Assembly: GCF_039543385.1 (NCBI RefSeq)
Contig: NZ_BAABJQ010000004.1
Location: forward strand, 186,001-250,000
Length of the DNA: 64,000 nt
DNA from: Rugosimonospora acidiphila
GTDB lineage: Bacteria; Actinomycetota; Actinomycetes; Mycobacteriales; Micromonosporaceae
Reading direction: 5' to 3'
Shown: in pieces, positions 43,015 to 51,777 of the stretch
Numbering within the stretch: position 1 is the first letter of the stretch
Layout: every line of letters begins with the position of its first letter
Notes under the pieces: generated by a model
What the model was told of the DNA's origin: nothing
The model's database searches: none
What the model saw: only the letters and a program-made list of their open reading frames with translations
Made by a program: the position numbers and the translations under genes

Positions 43015-43284
43015 CTATCGGCGCAGGCCGAGCCGCTCGATGAGCGACCGGTAGCGCTGGATGTCGGTCTTCTGCAGGTAGTTGAGCAACCGCCGGCGGC
43101 GGCCGACCAGCAGCAGCAGGCCACGCCGGCTGTGGTGGTCGTGCTTGTGCGTGCGCAGGTGCTCGGTCAGGTCGGAGATCCGCCTGCTCAGCACCGCGAC
43201 CTGCACCTCCGGCGAGCCGGTGTCGCCCTCGGTGGTCGCGTAATCCTGCATGATCTTGGTCTTGAGTTCAGCGGCGAGCGCCAT
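43015..43284 (-). CDS. rpsO: 30S ribosomal protein S15
   Basis: The 89-residue protein matches S15 in length and features: DTGSPEVQVAVLSRRI (21-36), DLTEHLRTHKHDHHSRRGLLLLVGRRRRLLNYL. It binds 16S rRNA at the central-domain three-way junction. GGGAG stands 4 nt before the ATG. Confidence 0.98.
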   Translation of the reverse strand: MALAAELKTKIMQDYATTEGDTGSPEVQVAVLSRRISDLTEHLRTHKHDHHSRRGLLLLVGRRRRLLNYLQKTDIQRYRSLIERLGLRR

Positions 43285-43350
43285 GGTCTCCCTATCGGTG
43301 GGTGTGCCCATCAGCCCCGCACCCACGGCGTCGAGCAGGCACGCGGAGCC

Positions 43351-43381
43351 ACGCCGGTAACCCGGCGTCTGGTCAACATTA
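43351..43381 (-). promoter_or_regulatory. rpsO promoter and leader hairpin
   Basis: On the minus strand a -10 TAATGT (43381-43376) would start an mRNA whose first nucleotides form a hairpin, ACGCCGG (43362-43368 complement) paired across a 4-nt loop (stem 43351-43357 with 43362-43368). The leader is about 85 nt. rpsO leaders are S15-binding autoregulatory sites in several phyla; function here is inferred. Confidence 0.5.
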
Positions 43382-43445
43382 TCAGTAGGGGTTCGGGCGT
43401 CCCAGCAGGTGCCCGGCAAGTCGGCGGCGCCGGGGCGGGCGGGGG

Positions 43446-44369
43446 TCAGGACAGGATCGCCCGGGTGTCCGCGACGTCCTGTTCGATCTGGGCGATCAGC
43501 GGGGGGAGGCTGTCGTAGGTGCGCATCTCCCGCAGGTGGGCGACGAAGTCCAGGGCCAGCCGCTCGCCGTACAGATCGCCGGAGAAGTCCAGCGCGTACG
43601 CCTCGATCCGGCGCTCCCGCCCGGAGAAGGTCGGGTTGGTCCCGATCGACACCGCCGCCATGTACCGCTGGTCGCGGCGCACCAGCCAGGCCGCGTACAC
43701 CCCGTCGGCCGGGACGGCGGTGCGGTTGGCGCACAGCAGGTTGGCGGTCGGGAAGCCGATCTCGCGACCGCGCTGGTCGCCGCGCACCACAATGCCCTCG
43801 ATCCGGTGTGGCCGGCCCAGCGCGGCGGCGGCCGCCCGGACGTCCCCGGCGTCCACGCAGGCCCGGATGTAGGTCGAGGAGAAGATCAGTCCGTCGGAGA
43901 CGACCAGCGGCGCGTCCTCCACCGCGTAGCCGAAGCTGCGGCCCAGCCGGCGCAGCTGCTCGACGTCGCCCGCCGCCCGGTGGCCGAAGCGGAAGTTCTC
44001 CCCCACCACCACGAGGGCGGCGTGCAGGTGCTCGACCAGCACCTCGTGCACGAACTCCTCGGGAGAGCGCCGGGAGAAGTCGGGGGTGAACGGGATGACG
44101 CACAGCACGTCGGCCCCGAGCGCCTCGATCAACTCGGCCTTGCGGCCCGGCGGGGTCAGCACGGCCGGGTGCGAACCGGGGCGCACGACCTCGGCGGGGT
44201 GCGGATCGAAGGTCACCACCACGGACTGGATGCCCAGGTCACGTGCTCGTTTGACGGTGTAGCCGATGATCTCCTGGTGTCCCCGGTGTACGCCGTCGAA
44301 GACACCGATCGTCACGACCGACCGACCCCACCCACCGGGCGCCGCCTCGAACCCCCGCCATCGCTGCAC
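43446..44369 (-). CDS. ribF: Bifunctional riboflavin kinase/FAD synthetase
   Basis: The 307-residue enzyme makes FMN and FAD. The N-terminal nucleotidyltransferase has VVTIGVFDGVHRGHQEII (18-35) and the HxGH-like site; the C-terminal flavokinase shows EIGFPTANLL and GVYAAW. It follows truB with one intervening amidase gene. The GTG start has TATCCT exactly 6 nt upstream. Confidence 0.95.
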   Translation of the reverse strand: MQRWRGFEAAPGGWGRSVVTIGVFDGVHRGHQEIIGYTVKRARDLGIQSVVVTFDPHPAEVVRPGSHPAVLTPPGRKAELIEALGADVLCVIPFTPDFSRRSPEEFVHEVLVEHLHAALVVVGENFRFGHRAAGDVEQLRRLGRSFGYAVEDAPLVVSDGLIFSSTYIRACVDAGDVRAAAAALGRPHRIEGIVVRGDQRGREIGFPTANLLCANRTAVPADGVYAAWLVRRDQRYMAAVSIGTNPTFSGRERRIEAYALDFSGDLYGERLALDFVAHLREMRTYDSLPPLIAQIEQDVADTRAILS

Positions 44370-44375
44370 GGCACC

Positions 44376-44381
44376 AGGATA
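44376..44381 (-). promoter_or_regulatory. -10 element for leaderless ribF (TATCCT)
   Basis: Six nt before GTG 44369 and 41 nt after the amidase stop. Confidence 0.55.
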
Positions 44382-44421
44382 TCCGGCCGGGACCGGGCCG
44401 ATCGCCTGACCGCGACCGCCG

Positions 44422-45297
44422 TCAGCCCGCGGGGGTCAGGTACGCCGCCAGGCCGGCCGCGAAGCCCTCGGCCATCCGCTGCCGGTCGGTCGCGTTGGTC
44501 ATCATGGCCGCGTCGCCGGCGTTGCGCATGTTGCCGCACTCGACCATCACCTTCGGTACCACCGAGAGGTTCAGCCCACCCATGTCGCCGCGGGTGTTGA
44601 TGCCGTCCTTGCCGATGTAGTTCGCCGGCGGGATGCCGGTGCGCGCCCGGTAGTTGTCCCGGATCAGCGTGGCCAGCCGGTGCGACTGCGTGATGATCGC
44701 ATTGGACGGGGCACCGACCCGGGCGGGTTCGAGCACGTGGAAACCGTGGTCCCTGGTCGGCGCCCCGTCGCCGTGGATCGAGATGGCCACGTCCGCGTGG
44801 TTGTCGTTGCCGATGGCGGCCCGCTGGTCGACGCACGGCCCGACCCCGTTGTCGTCGTCCCGAGTCATGATCACCTTCGCGCCGGCCGCGCGCAGCAGGG
44901 CGGCCAGCCGGGTGGACACGTCGAAGGTGAACGCCGCCTCCTGGTACCCGCCGTTGGTCTCGGTACCGGTGGTGTCGCACGCCTTGTCACCGGTGCCCAT
45001 CGGTACCGGGCTGGCCATCAGCCTGGGCTGTTTGACGTTGCCGCCGTTGTGCCCCGGGTCGATGACGATCACCTTGCCGGCGACCGGCCCGAGCGACAGC
45101 TGGCCGGACACGCCCACGGTCCGGCCGGCCAGGGTGGACGCCGCCGCGGAGGGGGTCGCCGAGCGGGCCGACGGGGGCGCGCTCCAGGTGGCACCCGCCC
45201 GCGCCGAGGCGACACCGCACCCGACGGGCAGCGTCAGCAGCACCGCGAACGCCAGGCAGGAGCCCGACAGCCTCGTCAGCCGGTGGCGCACACCCAT
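44422..45297 (-). CDS. N-acetylmuramoyl-L-alanine amidase (Amidase_3), secreted
   Basis: The 291-residue protein has a signal peptide (LTRLSGSCLAFAVLLTLPVGC) whose Cys could be lipidated, although the site LPVGC lacks the usual Leu at -3. Next is the zinc amidase domain: VIVIDPGHNGG (zinc His), the conserved Glu in YQEAAFTFDV, DVAISIHGDGA (second His) and the catalytic Glu in VPKVMVECGNMRNAGDAAMM. It cleaves the bond between MurNAc and the stem peptide. ATG 45297 is preferred because GAGGAG lies 9 nt upstream. Confidence 0.9.
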   Translation of the reverse strand: MGVRHRLTRLSGSCLAFAVLLTLPVGCGVASARAGATWSAPPSARSATPSAAASTLAGRTVGVSGQLSLGPVAGKVIVIDPGHNGGNVKQPRLMASPVPMGTGDKACDTTGTETNGGYQEAAFTFDVSTRLAALLRAAGAKVIMTRDDDNGVGPCVDQRAAIGNDNHADVAISIHGDGAPTRDHGFHVLEPARVGAPSNAIITQSHRLATLIRDNYRARTGIPPANYIGKDGINTRGDMGGLNLSVVPKVMVECGNMRNAGDAAMMTNATDRQRMAEGFAAGLAAYLTPAG

Positions 45298-45330
45298 GCC
45301 GCTCATCTCCTCGCCGGATGCCTGCCTGCG

Positions 45331-45395
45331 GGCGGACCCTGCCGGGCGACCGTGCGGGCGGACCCTGCCGGCGGACCCTGCCGGCGGACCCAGCC
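45331..45395. repeat. 13-bp repeats upstream of the amidase gene
   Basis: Unit GGCGGACCCTGCC occurs at 45331-45343, 45357-45369 and 45370-45382, with a one-base variant at 45383-45395. It fills the 5' region of the amidase gene. Confidence 0.8.
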
Positions 45396-45478
45396 GGGCG
45401 GCCGCCGCCGGGCAACGGCTCATCGTACGGGCGTCGCCGGCCGCCCCGGTACCCCGACGAACCGGCGACGGTCACGAG

Positions 45479-46390
45479 TCATCCGCCGGCCGGCGCCAGC
45501 ACGACCTCCGGCCGGGCCCGGCCGTCCCGCTCGGCGACGATGGCCAGCACCTCGCCGCCCGGCGCGAAGACCGCGTACGGACCCGCCAGGCCGACCGGCC
45601 CGAGCGGGCCGCCGTGCCCGAGGACCCGGGCCTCGGAGTCGGTCGCCTCGCGCCGGGGAAAGAACCGCGCCGCCGCCTCGGGCAGGGGCAGCGTGATCGG
45701 GTCCTCGCGCTCGGCGAGTTCGTCGAGGGTGACCGCCTCGGCAAGGGTGAACCCGGTCGCGTCCGGGGTGCTGGCGGCCACCGAGGTGCGGCGCAGCGCG
45801 GTCAGGTGGCCGCCGACGCCCAGCCCGGCACCGAGGTCGCGGGCCAGCGCCCGGACGTAGGTGCCCGACGAGCAGGCCACCTCGACGTCGAGGTCGATCA
45901 GTCCGGGCAGCCGCCGCACCGCCAGCAGCTCCAGCCGCGACACGGTGATCTCCCGGGCCGCCAACTCGACGTCCTGCCCGGCGCGGACCCTGGCGTACGA
46001 CCGTTGTCCGTTCACCTTGATGGCGCTCACCGCGCTGGGTACCTGGGAGATCCGCCCGGTCAGGGTCGCCAGGCCGGCGCGGATCGACTCGTCACCGACC
46101 TCGTCGGCCGGAGCGGACGAAACGACCTCGCCCTCGGCGTCGTCGGTCACGGTCGACTGCCCCAGGCGGATCGTTCCCCGGTACACCTTGTCCGACCCGA
46201 TCACGTAGGTGAGCAGCCTGGTCGCGCGCCCGACGCCGATGATGAGCACGCCGGTGGCCATCGGGTCCAGGGTGCCGCCGTGCCCGACGCGCCGGGTCTT
46301 GGCCAGCCTGCGCACCCGGGCCACCACGTCGTGGGAGGTCATCCCTCCGGGTTTGTCCACCACTATCAGACCAGTCGGCTCCACCGGCAC
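45479..46390 (-). CDS. truB: tRNA pseudouridine(55) synthase TruB
   Basis: The 303-residue enzyme modifies U55 in the T-loop of tRNAs. Motifs: VVDKPGGMTSHDVV (10-23) and GGTLDPMATGVLIIG with catalytic Asp42. A C-terminal PUA-like domain follows. GAAAGGG is almost against GTG 46390 but 7 nt before GTG 46384, so the third codon is the likelier start. Confidence 0.95.
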   Translation of the reverse strand: MPVEPTGLIVVDKPGGMTSHDVVARVRRLAKTRRVGHGGTLDPMATGVLIIGVGRATRLLTYVIGSDKVYRGTIRLGQSTVTDDAEGEVVSSAPADEVGDESIRAGLATLTGRISQVPSAVSAIKVNGQRSYARVRAGQDVELAAREITVSRLELLAVRRLPGLIDLDVEVACSSGTYVRALARDLGAGLGVGGHLTALRRTSVAASTPDATGFTLAEAVTLDELAEREDPITLPLPEAAARFFPRREATDSEARVLGHGGPLGPVGLAGPYAVFAPGGEVLAIVAERDGRARPEVVLAPAGG

Positions 46391-46477
46391 ACCCTTTCAT
46401 GCCCGAACGGGTGCGCCGCATTCGACGTGACCTGAGACAATCGCGGCCGTTGACCCACGCGATCAGGATGGCCTCTC

Positions 46478-47632
46478 GTGTTCCCGGATCCGACCGCACC
46501 GTCGCCGCGGCCCGACGCCGCCCCAGCCGAGCCGACCCAGCACGCGCCGGCGGGGCCGGACGCGACACCGGCCGGTCAGCACCAGACCGCGCCGCACCAG
46601 ACCGCGCCGCCGGGATATGTGCCGCAGCCCGCCGAGCCGGCCTGGGATCCGCCGGCGCCGGCCTGGCCCGCCGGCCCGCCGCAGCCGGCCCCGCCGGTCT
46701 GGGATCCATCGGCGCCGGCCTGGCCGGCCGGCCCGCCCGAGCGGGAGGCGCCGCAACGGGTCGCGTCCGGCCCGTCCACCGGGCTGGCCCGGGTCGGAAA
46801 GATAATCCTGGTCAGGATCGCGGTCGCCGCCCTGGCCATCGCCGCCGTCGTGGCCTTCGCCGTGGTACGCGGAGACAGGGGTACGGGAGTGCAGGCCTTC
46901 CCGACCACCGGCCCGACCACCGGCGCCCGGGTCACAAACACCCCACGGGTCAACCCGGACGCGCCGTTCGACGGCACGCCCGCCGCCTCCTACCCCGACG
47001 GGGCCGCCGGGCTGGTGATGCCCGAGGCCACCGCCGTCACCGGCTTCAGCCGGCAGCAGGTCGCGGACGCCCTGGCCCAGGTGCGTCAGGCGCTCATCGC
47101 CGCCCGGCTCGACGACCGGATGCTGACCCAGCACGATGCCGACGGGTTCATCTCGCTGTTCGCCAGCGCCGAGCGCGACGACCTGCGTGGCCAGTTCGAC
47201 GACCACAAGTTCACCACGTACGCCAGCCAGATCGGGTCCGGGCACCGGCTGCTGCCGACCCCGCCCAGGGTCAAGGGTCAGACCACCTTCAAGGCCACCA
47301 CCAACAGCAATGAGGTGGACGAGATCCAGATCACCACCAACTACGTGTGGGTGTACGCGTTCGACGCGCCGGCCAGCCAGCCGGGCGACAACCTGGTGAT
47401 CGTGCATGACAACGTGACCTGGGAGGTGCCCAGCAGCGCGGAGGTCAGCAGTGCCGACCGGGGCCTGTGGCTGGACCAGTCGGAGTCATATGTGTCCAAT
47501 GTGGACTGTAACCAGTTCGACCAGGGTCTGATCGCACCCGGCGTACCGCAGCCGGACACCGGCGGCGGCTCCGAGGACCCGAACTCGATGTTCGACCCCA
47601 ACCGCAGCTTGGACATCGCCAACACCTGCTGA
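46478..47632 (+). CDS. Pro-rich single-pass membrane protein, unassigned
   Basis: The 384-residue protein has a Pro/Ala/Gln-rich cytoplasmic part (1-105) containing two near-copies of WDPxAPAWPAGPP (56-68 and 75-87), one membrane helix (about 109-130), and an outward domain of about 250 residues with a paired Cys (DCNQ, NTC-end). The outer part contains an SRQQVADALAQVRQALIAARLD helix and mixed strands. I cannot assign a family. It is divergent from truB with an 87-bp gap. GTG start with CAGGAT 8 nt upstream. Confidence 0.7.
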   Translation: MFPDPTAPSPRPDAAPAEPTQHAPAGPDATPAGQHQTAPHQTAPPGYVPQPAEPAWDPPAPAWPAGPPQPAPPVWDPSAPAWPAGPPEREAPQRVASGPSTGLARVGKIILVRIAVAALAIAAVVAFAVVRGDRGTGVQAFPTTGPTTGARVTNTPRVNPDAPFDGTPAASYPDGAAGLVMPEATAVTGFSRQQVADALAQVRQALIAARLDDRMLTQHDADGFISLFASAERDDLRGQFDDHKFTTYASQIGSGHRLLPTPPRVKGQTTFKATTNSNEVDEIQITTNYVWVYAFDAPASQPGDNLVIVHDNVTWEVPSSAEVSSADRGLWLDQSESYVSNVDCNQFDQGLIAPGVPQPDTGGGSEDPNSMFDPNRSLDIANTC

Positions 47633-47639
47633 GCAGGGA

Positions 47640-48950
47640 TCAGCGCACCGTGCCGGTCACCAGCCAGCGGTCGGTGCGCAGCCGGTAGAGCAGCAGCACC
47701 AACCGGATCACGATGAACAGGGTCAGGCCGGCCCACACCCCGCCCAGTCCCAGGCGCAGCCCGTACGCCAGCCAGATCATCGGCAGGAATCCGCCCAGCG
47801 CCGCGACGATGGTCAGGTTGCGCATGTACCCGACATCGCCGGCGCCGATGAGCACCCCGTCCAGCGCGAACACGACGCCGGCCAGGGGCTGCATGCCGAC
47901 GAACCACGGCCAGGCGAGCATGGCCTGGTGGTACACCTCGGGGTCGGAGCTGAACAGCCGCGGCAGCACCGGCGCCCCGGCCAGGATGACGGCACCGAAG
48001 GCCACGCCGCAGACCAGGCCGATCACCGCGATCCGCCGCCCCAGCCAGCGCGCCTCGGCGACGCGGCCCCCGCCCAGCGCGGCGCCGACCAGCGACTGCG
48101 CCGCGATCGCCACGGCGTCCAACGCCAGCGAACAGAAGTTCCACAGTTGCAGGGCGACCTGGTGGGCGCCCACCGCCGCCGCGCCGAACCGGGCGGCCAC
48201 CGCGGTCGCGGACAGGAAGCACGCCTGGAACGCCAGCCCGCGCACGGCCAGGTCCCGGCCGAACCGGAGCTGAGCGCGGATCATCGCGGGCTGGGGCCGC
48301 AGTGGCGCCCGCTCGGCCACCAGTGCGCGCACGAACAGCGTGCCGGACACGGTCTGCGCGGCCGCGTTGGCCACGGCCGACCCGGCCAGCCCGAGCCCGA
48401 GCCAGTAGACGAGGACCGGGGACAGCGCGACGGACAGCAGGTTGGCGCCGAGCACGTACCGCAGCGGTCGCCGGGTGTCCTGCACCCCGCGCAGCCAGCC
48501 GTTGCCGGCCGTCGCGACCAGCAGGCCGGGTACGCCCAGTGCCGCGATGCGCAGCCAGGTCGCGGCGGAGTCGGCCACCCCGGCGCCGCCGGCGAGGGTA
48601 CGGGTCACCGGCCCGGCCAACGGCTGGGCGGCGAGCAGGATGACCAGCCCGAGGCCTAAGGCCAGCCAGGATGCCTGGACGCCCTCGGCGACCGCGGACG
48701 CACGGGATCCGGCCCCGAACTGTCGCGCGGAGCGGCCGGTGGTGCCGTAGGCGATGACGGTGCCGAACCAGGAGGCGAAGGTGAGCACCACCCCGCCGAC
48801 CGCGAGGGCCGCCAGCGGTACCCGACCGAGATGCCCGACGACGGCGGTGTCGACCAGCAGATACAGCGGCTCGGCCGCGAGGACGACGAGCGCCGGGAGC
48901 GCGAGTTCAGCTATCCGGCGCGATGTCGAGGGGGCCGCCATCGCGGTCAC
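47640..48950 (-). CDS. MATE family efflux transporter (DinF-like)
   Basis: The 436-residue transporter has 12 predicted membrane segments; EPLYLLVDTAVVGHLG (26-41) and the mirrored GVVFALDGVLIGAGDVGYMRNL mark the two halves. Na+- or H+-driven export of cationic compounds or oxidised metabolites is expected. In mycobacteria dinF lies after the DHH phosphoesterase gene, as it nearly does here. Starts GTG 48950 or ATG 48941 are both possible. It is convergent with the Pro-rich membrane protein gene, 7 nt apart. Confidence 0.92.
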   Translation of the reverse strand: MTAMAAPSTSRRIAELALPALVVLAAEPLYLLVDTAVVGHLGRVPLAALAVGGVVLTFASWFGTVIAYGTTGRSARQFGAGSRASAVAEGVQASWLALGLGLVILLAAQPLAGPVTRTLAGGAGVADSAATWLRIAALGVPGLLVATAGNGWLRGVQDTRRPLRYVLGANLLSVALSPVLVYWLGLGLAGSAVANAAAQTVSGTLFVRALVAERAPLRPQPAMIRAQLRFGRDLAVRGLAFQACFLSATAVAARFGAAAVGAHQVALQLWNFCSLALDAVAIAAQSLVGAALGGGRVAEARWLGRRIAVIGLVCGVAFGAVILAGAPVLPRLFSSDPEVYHQAMLAWPWFVGMQPLAGVVFALDGVLIGAGDVGYMRNLTIVAALGGFLPMIWLAYGLRLGLGGVWAGLTLFIVIRLVLLLYRLRTDRWLVTGTVR

Positions 48951-49007
48951 GCAACAATGATCGCATGACCGGGGTAAGGAGCGAAATGCCTAGCTGACCG
49001 GTACGGC

Positions 49008-49133
49008 TTACTGGCGGGTGTCCATGGAGGTCTGCAGTGCGCGGCGGGCCTGCTCGCGCTCGTCGTCGGACGGCTGCGGCTCGGTCCGCGGCGCAGGCGC
49101 GGGCGCGGGCCGCGTCACGGTGGACGTGGGCAT
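49008..49133 (-). CDS. Small hypothetical protein (41 aa)
   Basis: Too short for usual gene calling, but well formed: ATG 49133 stands 8 nt after GGAAGGA and ends in TAA. The peptide has an Ala-Pro repeat (PAPAPAP) and a charged C-terminal helix (SDDEREQARRALQTSMD). It lies between the MATE gene and two small membrane protein genes. The flanking stretch 49134-49389 shows no gene, tRNA or clear hairpin. Confidence 0.5.
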   Translation of the reverse strand: MPTSTVTRPAPAPAPRTEPQPSDDEREQARRALQTSMDTRQ

Positions 49134-49389
49134 GATGGCGTTCCTTCCGGGGGGATCGACAACTACGCGAATCTCGCGCCGACCGAAACGGCGCTGTCGT
49201 CGCGATCGCCCGCCACCCGGTCCGGGGTTTCCGGAAGGGGGCCGCCGGCGCTGGCACGGGCCGGTAGACCCTGCTTATCTGAAAACCAAGCTATCGTTCA
49301 GGTCCCACGCAGTGCACATTGATCCCGGATTCTGGAACGGTCGTTAAGGTGACCTACAGCACCCGTAACCAAACCGTTCGTGTTCGGGC

Positions 49390-49608
49390 TCACCTCGCGA
49401 ACAGGTGCCAGCCCAGCCAGCACCAGACCGCGTAGACCCCGATCCGCCCGACCGGCACGATCCCGGCCCGGTACCGCATCACGTACCCGCACAGCTGGCC
49501 GACCGTGGGCAGCCGCGAACCCTCCCGACGGGCCAGCAGTTCCAGCGCGGCCAGCGCGAGCCAGCCCGCGACAAAGGCGCCGATCGCCACGGTTCTGGTC
49601 AGGCTCAT
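49390..49608 (-). CDS. Small membrane protein (DUF6186-like)
   Basis: The 72-residue protein has an N-terminal membrane helix (TVAIGAFVAGWLALAALELLA), a short polar loop with YVMRYRAG, and a C-terminal segment VYAVWCWLGWHLF. It resembles small actinobacterial membrane proteins I recall as DUF6186; the assignment is tentative. It starts 16 nt after the upstream membrane protein gene stops. Confidence 0.6.
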   Translation of the reverse strand: MSLTRTVAIGAFVAGWLALAALELLARREGSRLPTVGQLCGYVMRYRAGIVPVGRIGVYAVWCWLGWHLFAR

Positions 49609-49624
49609 GCCAACCACCCGCCGC

Positions 49625-50038
49625 TCATCGCCGCACCATCGCCCAGAAGGCCGCCAGCCAGCCGAAGTACGCGGCGGAGCGGGCCCCGTAGTGATCGAGT
49701 ACCGGATCCATCAGTTTCGACATGGTTGGATGGGGATAGGTCGATCCAAGGAGGAGATCGACGACCTCGAAGGCCGCCAGCAGCAGCGCCGGGACCAGCC
49801 ACCACAACGCGGCCCGGGACGGCCGGGCGGGGTCGGCGCGCCGGTGCACCCGGCCAGACAGCCCGAGCCAGGCTATCCCCGCGCCGAGCACCAGCACGTA
49901 GAGGTTGGCCTGCCGCGAGAACGACGGGAACGCGCCGCCGACCAGTGCCAGCACCGCCAGGACCAGCAGCCCGAGCAGGGTACGCGGCCGAACCCGCGCG
50001 TGTGACGCGGGTGTCGCGAGGCCCCGGGGGTGGTCCAT
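49625..50038 (-). CDS. Small membrane protein, unassigned
   Basis: The 137-residue protein has about three to four hydrophobic segments (LLGLLVLAVLALVGGAF, YVLVLGAGIAWLGL, ALWWLVPALLLAAFEVVDLLLG, YFGWLAAFWAMV). The second of two adjacent ATGs is preferred because AACAAT lies 6 nt before it. Possibly co-transcribed with the next small membrane gene. The 50042-50182 gap holds only a short stem (CCCCG/CGGGG) and no gene. Confidence 0.6.
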   Translation of the reverse strand: MDHPRGLATPASHARVRPRTLLGLLVLAVLALVGGAFPSFSRQANLYVLVLGAGIAWLGLSGRVHRRADPARPSRAALWWLVPALLLAAFEVVDLLLGSTYPHPTMSKLMDPVLDHYGARSAAYFGWLAAFWAMVRR

Positions 50039-50182
50039 CATTCGATTGTTCGCGCCCCGGCGCGGGGTGACCAGTGGCCCGCACCGCAGGTCGGTGGCGC
50101 TGGCGCGCGGGGCGACCCGACCTCCGGCCGCCGGCCCTCGACGGCGGGGCGCGCAGCGTGCCGGCCGCCGCCGGTGGCGCCG

Positions 50183-51199
50183 TCAGAGCGCGGCGCGCAC
50201 CAGGTCGACCACCTCGGCCAGGGTCCCGAGCCCGGTGAACCCGGCGGCCAGCCGGTGCCCGCCGCCGCCCAGCCCGACCGCCACCCGCGCCACGTCCACC
50301 GCGCCCTTGCTGCGCAGTGACACCGACCACTCCTGCGCGCTGACCTGCTTGAGGACGCAGGTGACGTCCGCCTCCTCGGCAACCCGGACAGCGTCGATCA
50401 GGCCCTCCAGCACGTGCCGGCGCTGGTCGTGCCGGACCAGATCCTCCAGCGTCGCGTACGACCAGACCAGCCCGGCGCCGCCGGCCGCCGCCGGCTCCAG
50501 GCTCGCCCGGGCCAGCACGTCGCCGTACAGCTTCATGGCGCCGAACGGCCGGCTGTCGAACAGCCGGCGGGAGATCTCCGCCGGCCGGATCCCGGTGGCC
50601 AGCAGCCGGGCGGCCAGTTCGTGCACGGCCGAGGTGGTCAGGTCGAACTTGAACGAACCGGTGTCGGTGGCCAGCGCCACGTACAGGCACTCCGCCATGG
50701 CCTTGTCGAGCGTCACGCCCAGCCGGCTCAGCAGGGACTCCGCCACGACCGAGGTGGCCGCGGCCGTGGGCTCCACGAGCGGGATGTCGCCGAACCTCGC
50801 GTTGGACGCGTGGTGGTCGAGCACGATGCTGGTGTTCGCGGTGTCGAGCCGGTCGGCCAACTCGCCGAGCCGGCCGATGCTGGCCGCGTCGAAGCAGATC
50901 AGCAGGTCCGGTGCCGCCGGGGCCTCGGCCGGGTCGATGAGCAGTTCCAGGCCGGGCAGCTCGGTGAAGGGCGGGACCAGCTCGTACGGCGCCGGGAAGG
51001 TGGCCAGCGGCTCGCGGCCGAGCTGGCGCAGCCCCAGCCCGAAGCCGAGCATGCTGCCCAGCGCGTCACCGTCCGGGTTGACGTGGCAGACCAGCAGGAT
51101 GGTGCCTTCGGCCGGCAGCCGACGGATGGCCTCGACCGCGCCCGCCCACTCGTCCTCGGTGCTGGCGCGCAGGGGCGCCGCCGGGGCCGCCGCGGTCAC
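50183..51199 (-). CDS. DHH/DHHA1 phosphoesterase (NrnA-like oligoribonuclease / pAp phosphatase)
   Basis: The 338-residue protein has the DHH domain motifs CHVNPDGDALGS (39-50), ICFDAAS, and VLDHHASN, followed by DHHA1 with GLGGGGHRLAAGFTG. NrnA homologues degrade nano-RNAs and cyclic dinucleotide products (pApA, pGpG) and dephosphorylate pAp; the M. tuberculosis homologue next to rbfA does these (family knowledge). The GTG overlaps the rbfA stop by 4 nt. Confidence 0.93.
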   Translation of the reverse strand: MTAAAPAAPLRASTEDEWAGAVEAIRRLPAEGTILLVCHVNPDGDALGSMLGFGLGLRQLGREPLATFPAPYELVPPFTELPGLELLIDPAEAPAAPDLLICFDAASIGRLGELADRLDTANTSIVLDHHASNARFGDIPLVEPTAAATSVVAESLLSRLGVTLDKAMAECLYVALATDTGSFKFDLTTSAVHELAARLLATGIRPAEISRRLFDSRPFGAMKLYGDVLARASLEPAAAGGAGLVWSYATLEDLVRHDQRRHVLEGLIDAVRVAEEADVTCVLKQVSAQEWSVSLRSKGAVDVARVAVGLGGGGHRLAAGFTGLGTLAEVVDLVRAAL

Positions 51200-51723
51200 C
51201 GGGATTCCCCGCCAGGCGCGGCGGAGTTCGGCAGCTCGTCCGAATCCGGCAACTCCGTCGAATCGGGCGAACCGTCGAGCTCCTCGAGCTCGCCCGCGTC
51301 CTCCGGCTCCTCCAACCGGTACGGCTGGGAGTCGCCCGCGTACTCGGCGCCGGCCGCCAGCCGCTCCACCTCGGCATCGGACTCCCGGGCGACCGCGAGC
51401 AGCTCGTCGATGTGCTTGACGTGGTCCTGCACGTTGTCCAGGACGAAGGTGAGCGTCGGCGAGTGGCGCAGCCCCAACGCCTTGCCCACCGTGCTGCGCA
51501 GCAGGCCCTTGGCGCTCTCCAGCGCCGCCGCCGTGGCCGCCTGCTCGTCCGCGTCGCCGAGGACCGTGTAGAACACCGTGGCGTCACGCAGGTCCGCGGT
51601 GATCCGGGCGTCGGTGATCGTGATCATGCCCAGGCGAGGATCTTTGATCTGGGTACGCACGACGGAGGCCACGAGCTCCCGGACGCGCTCCGCATGTCGA
51701 CGTACCCGTGCCGGATCCGTCAT
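51196..51723 (-). CDS. rbfA: 30S ribosome-binding factor RbfA
   Basis: The 175-residue KH-fold factor needed for late 16S maturation shows RVRELVASVVRTQIKDPRLGMITITDARIT and LRSTVGKALGLRHSPTLTFVLDN. After the core (about 1-130) comes an acidic Glu/Asp/Ser-rich tail of 45 residues, common in actinobacteria. Confidence 0.96.
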   Translation of the reverse strand: MTDPARVRRHAERVRELVASVVRTQIKDPRLGMITITDARITADLRDATVFYTVLGDADEQAATAAALESAKGLLRSTVGKALGLRHSPTLTFVLDNVQDHVKHIDELLAVARESDAEVERLAAGAEYAGDSQPYRLEEPEDAGELEELDGSPDSTELPDSDELPNSAAPGGESR

Positions 51724-51777
51724 CTCACACCTCCGCTGGACTAGCTGCTGAACACTCAGACATTACCTAAGTCGAAC

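Noticed and set aside
48951..49389. tRNA gene in the gap
   Set aside because: No cloverleaf or TTCRANY T-loop pattern in either strand that I can see.
49298..49492. 64-codon minus ORF
   Set aside because: Overlaps the better supported 49390-49608 membrane protein in another frame and lacks a start signal.
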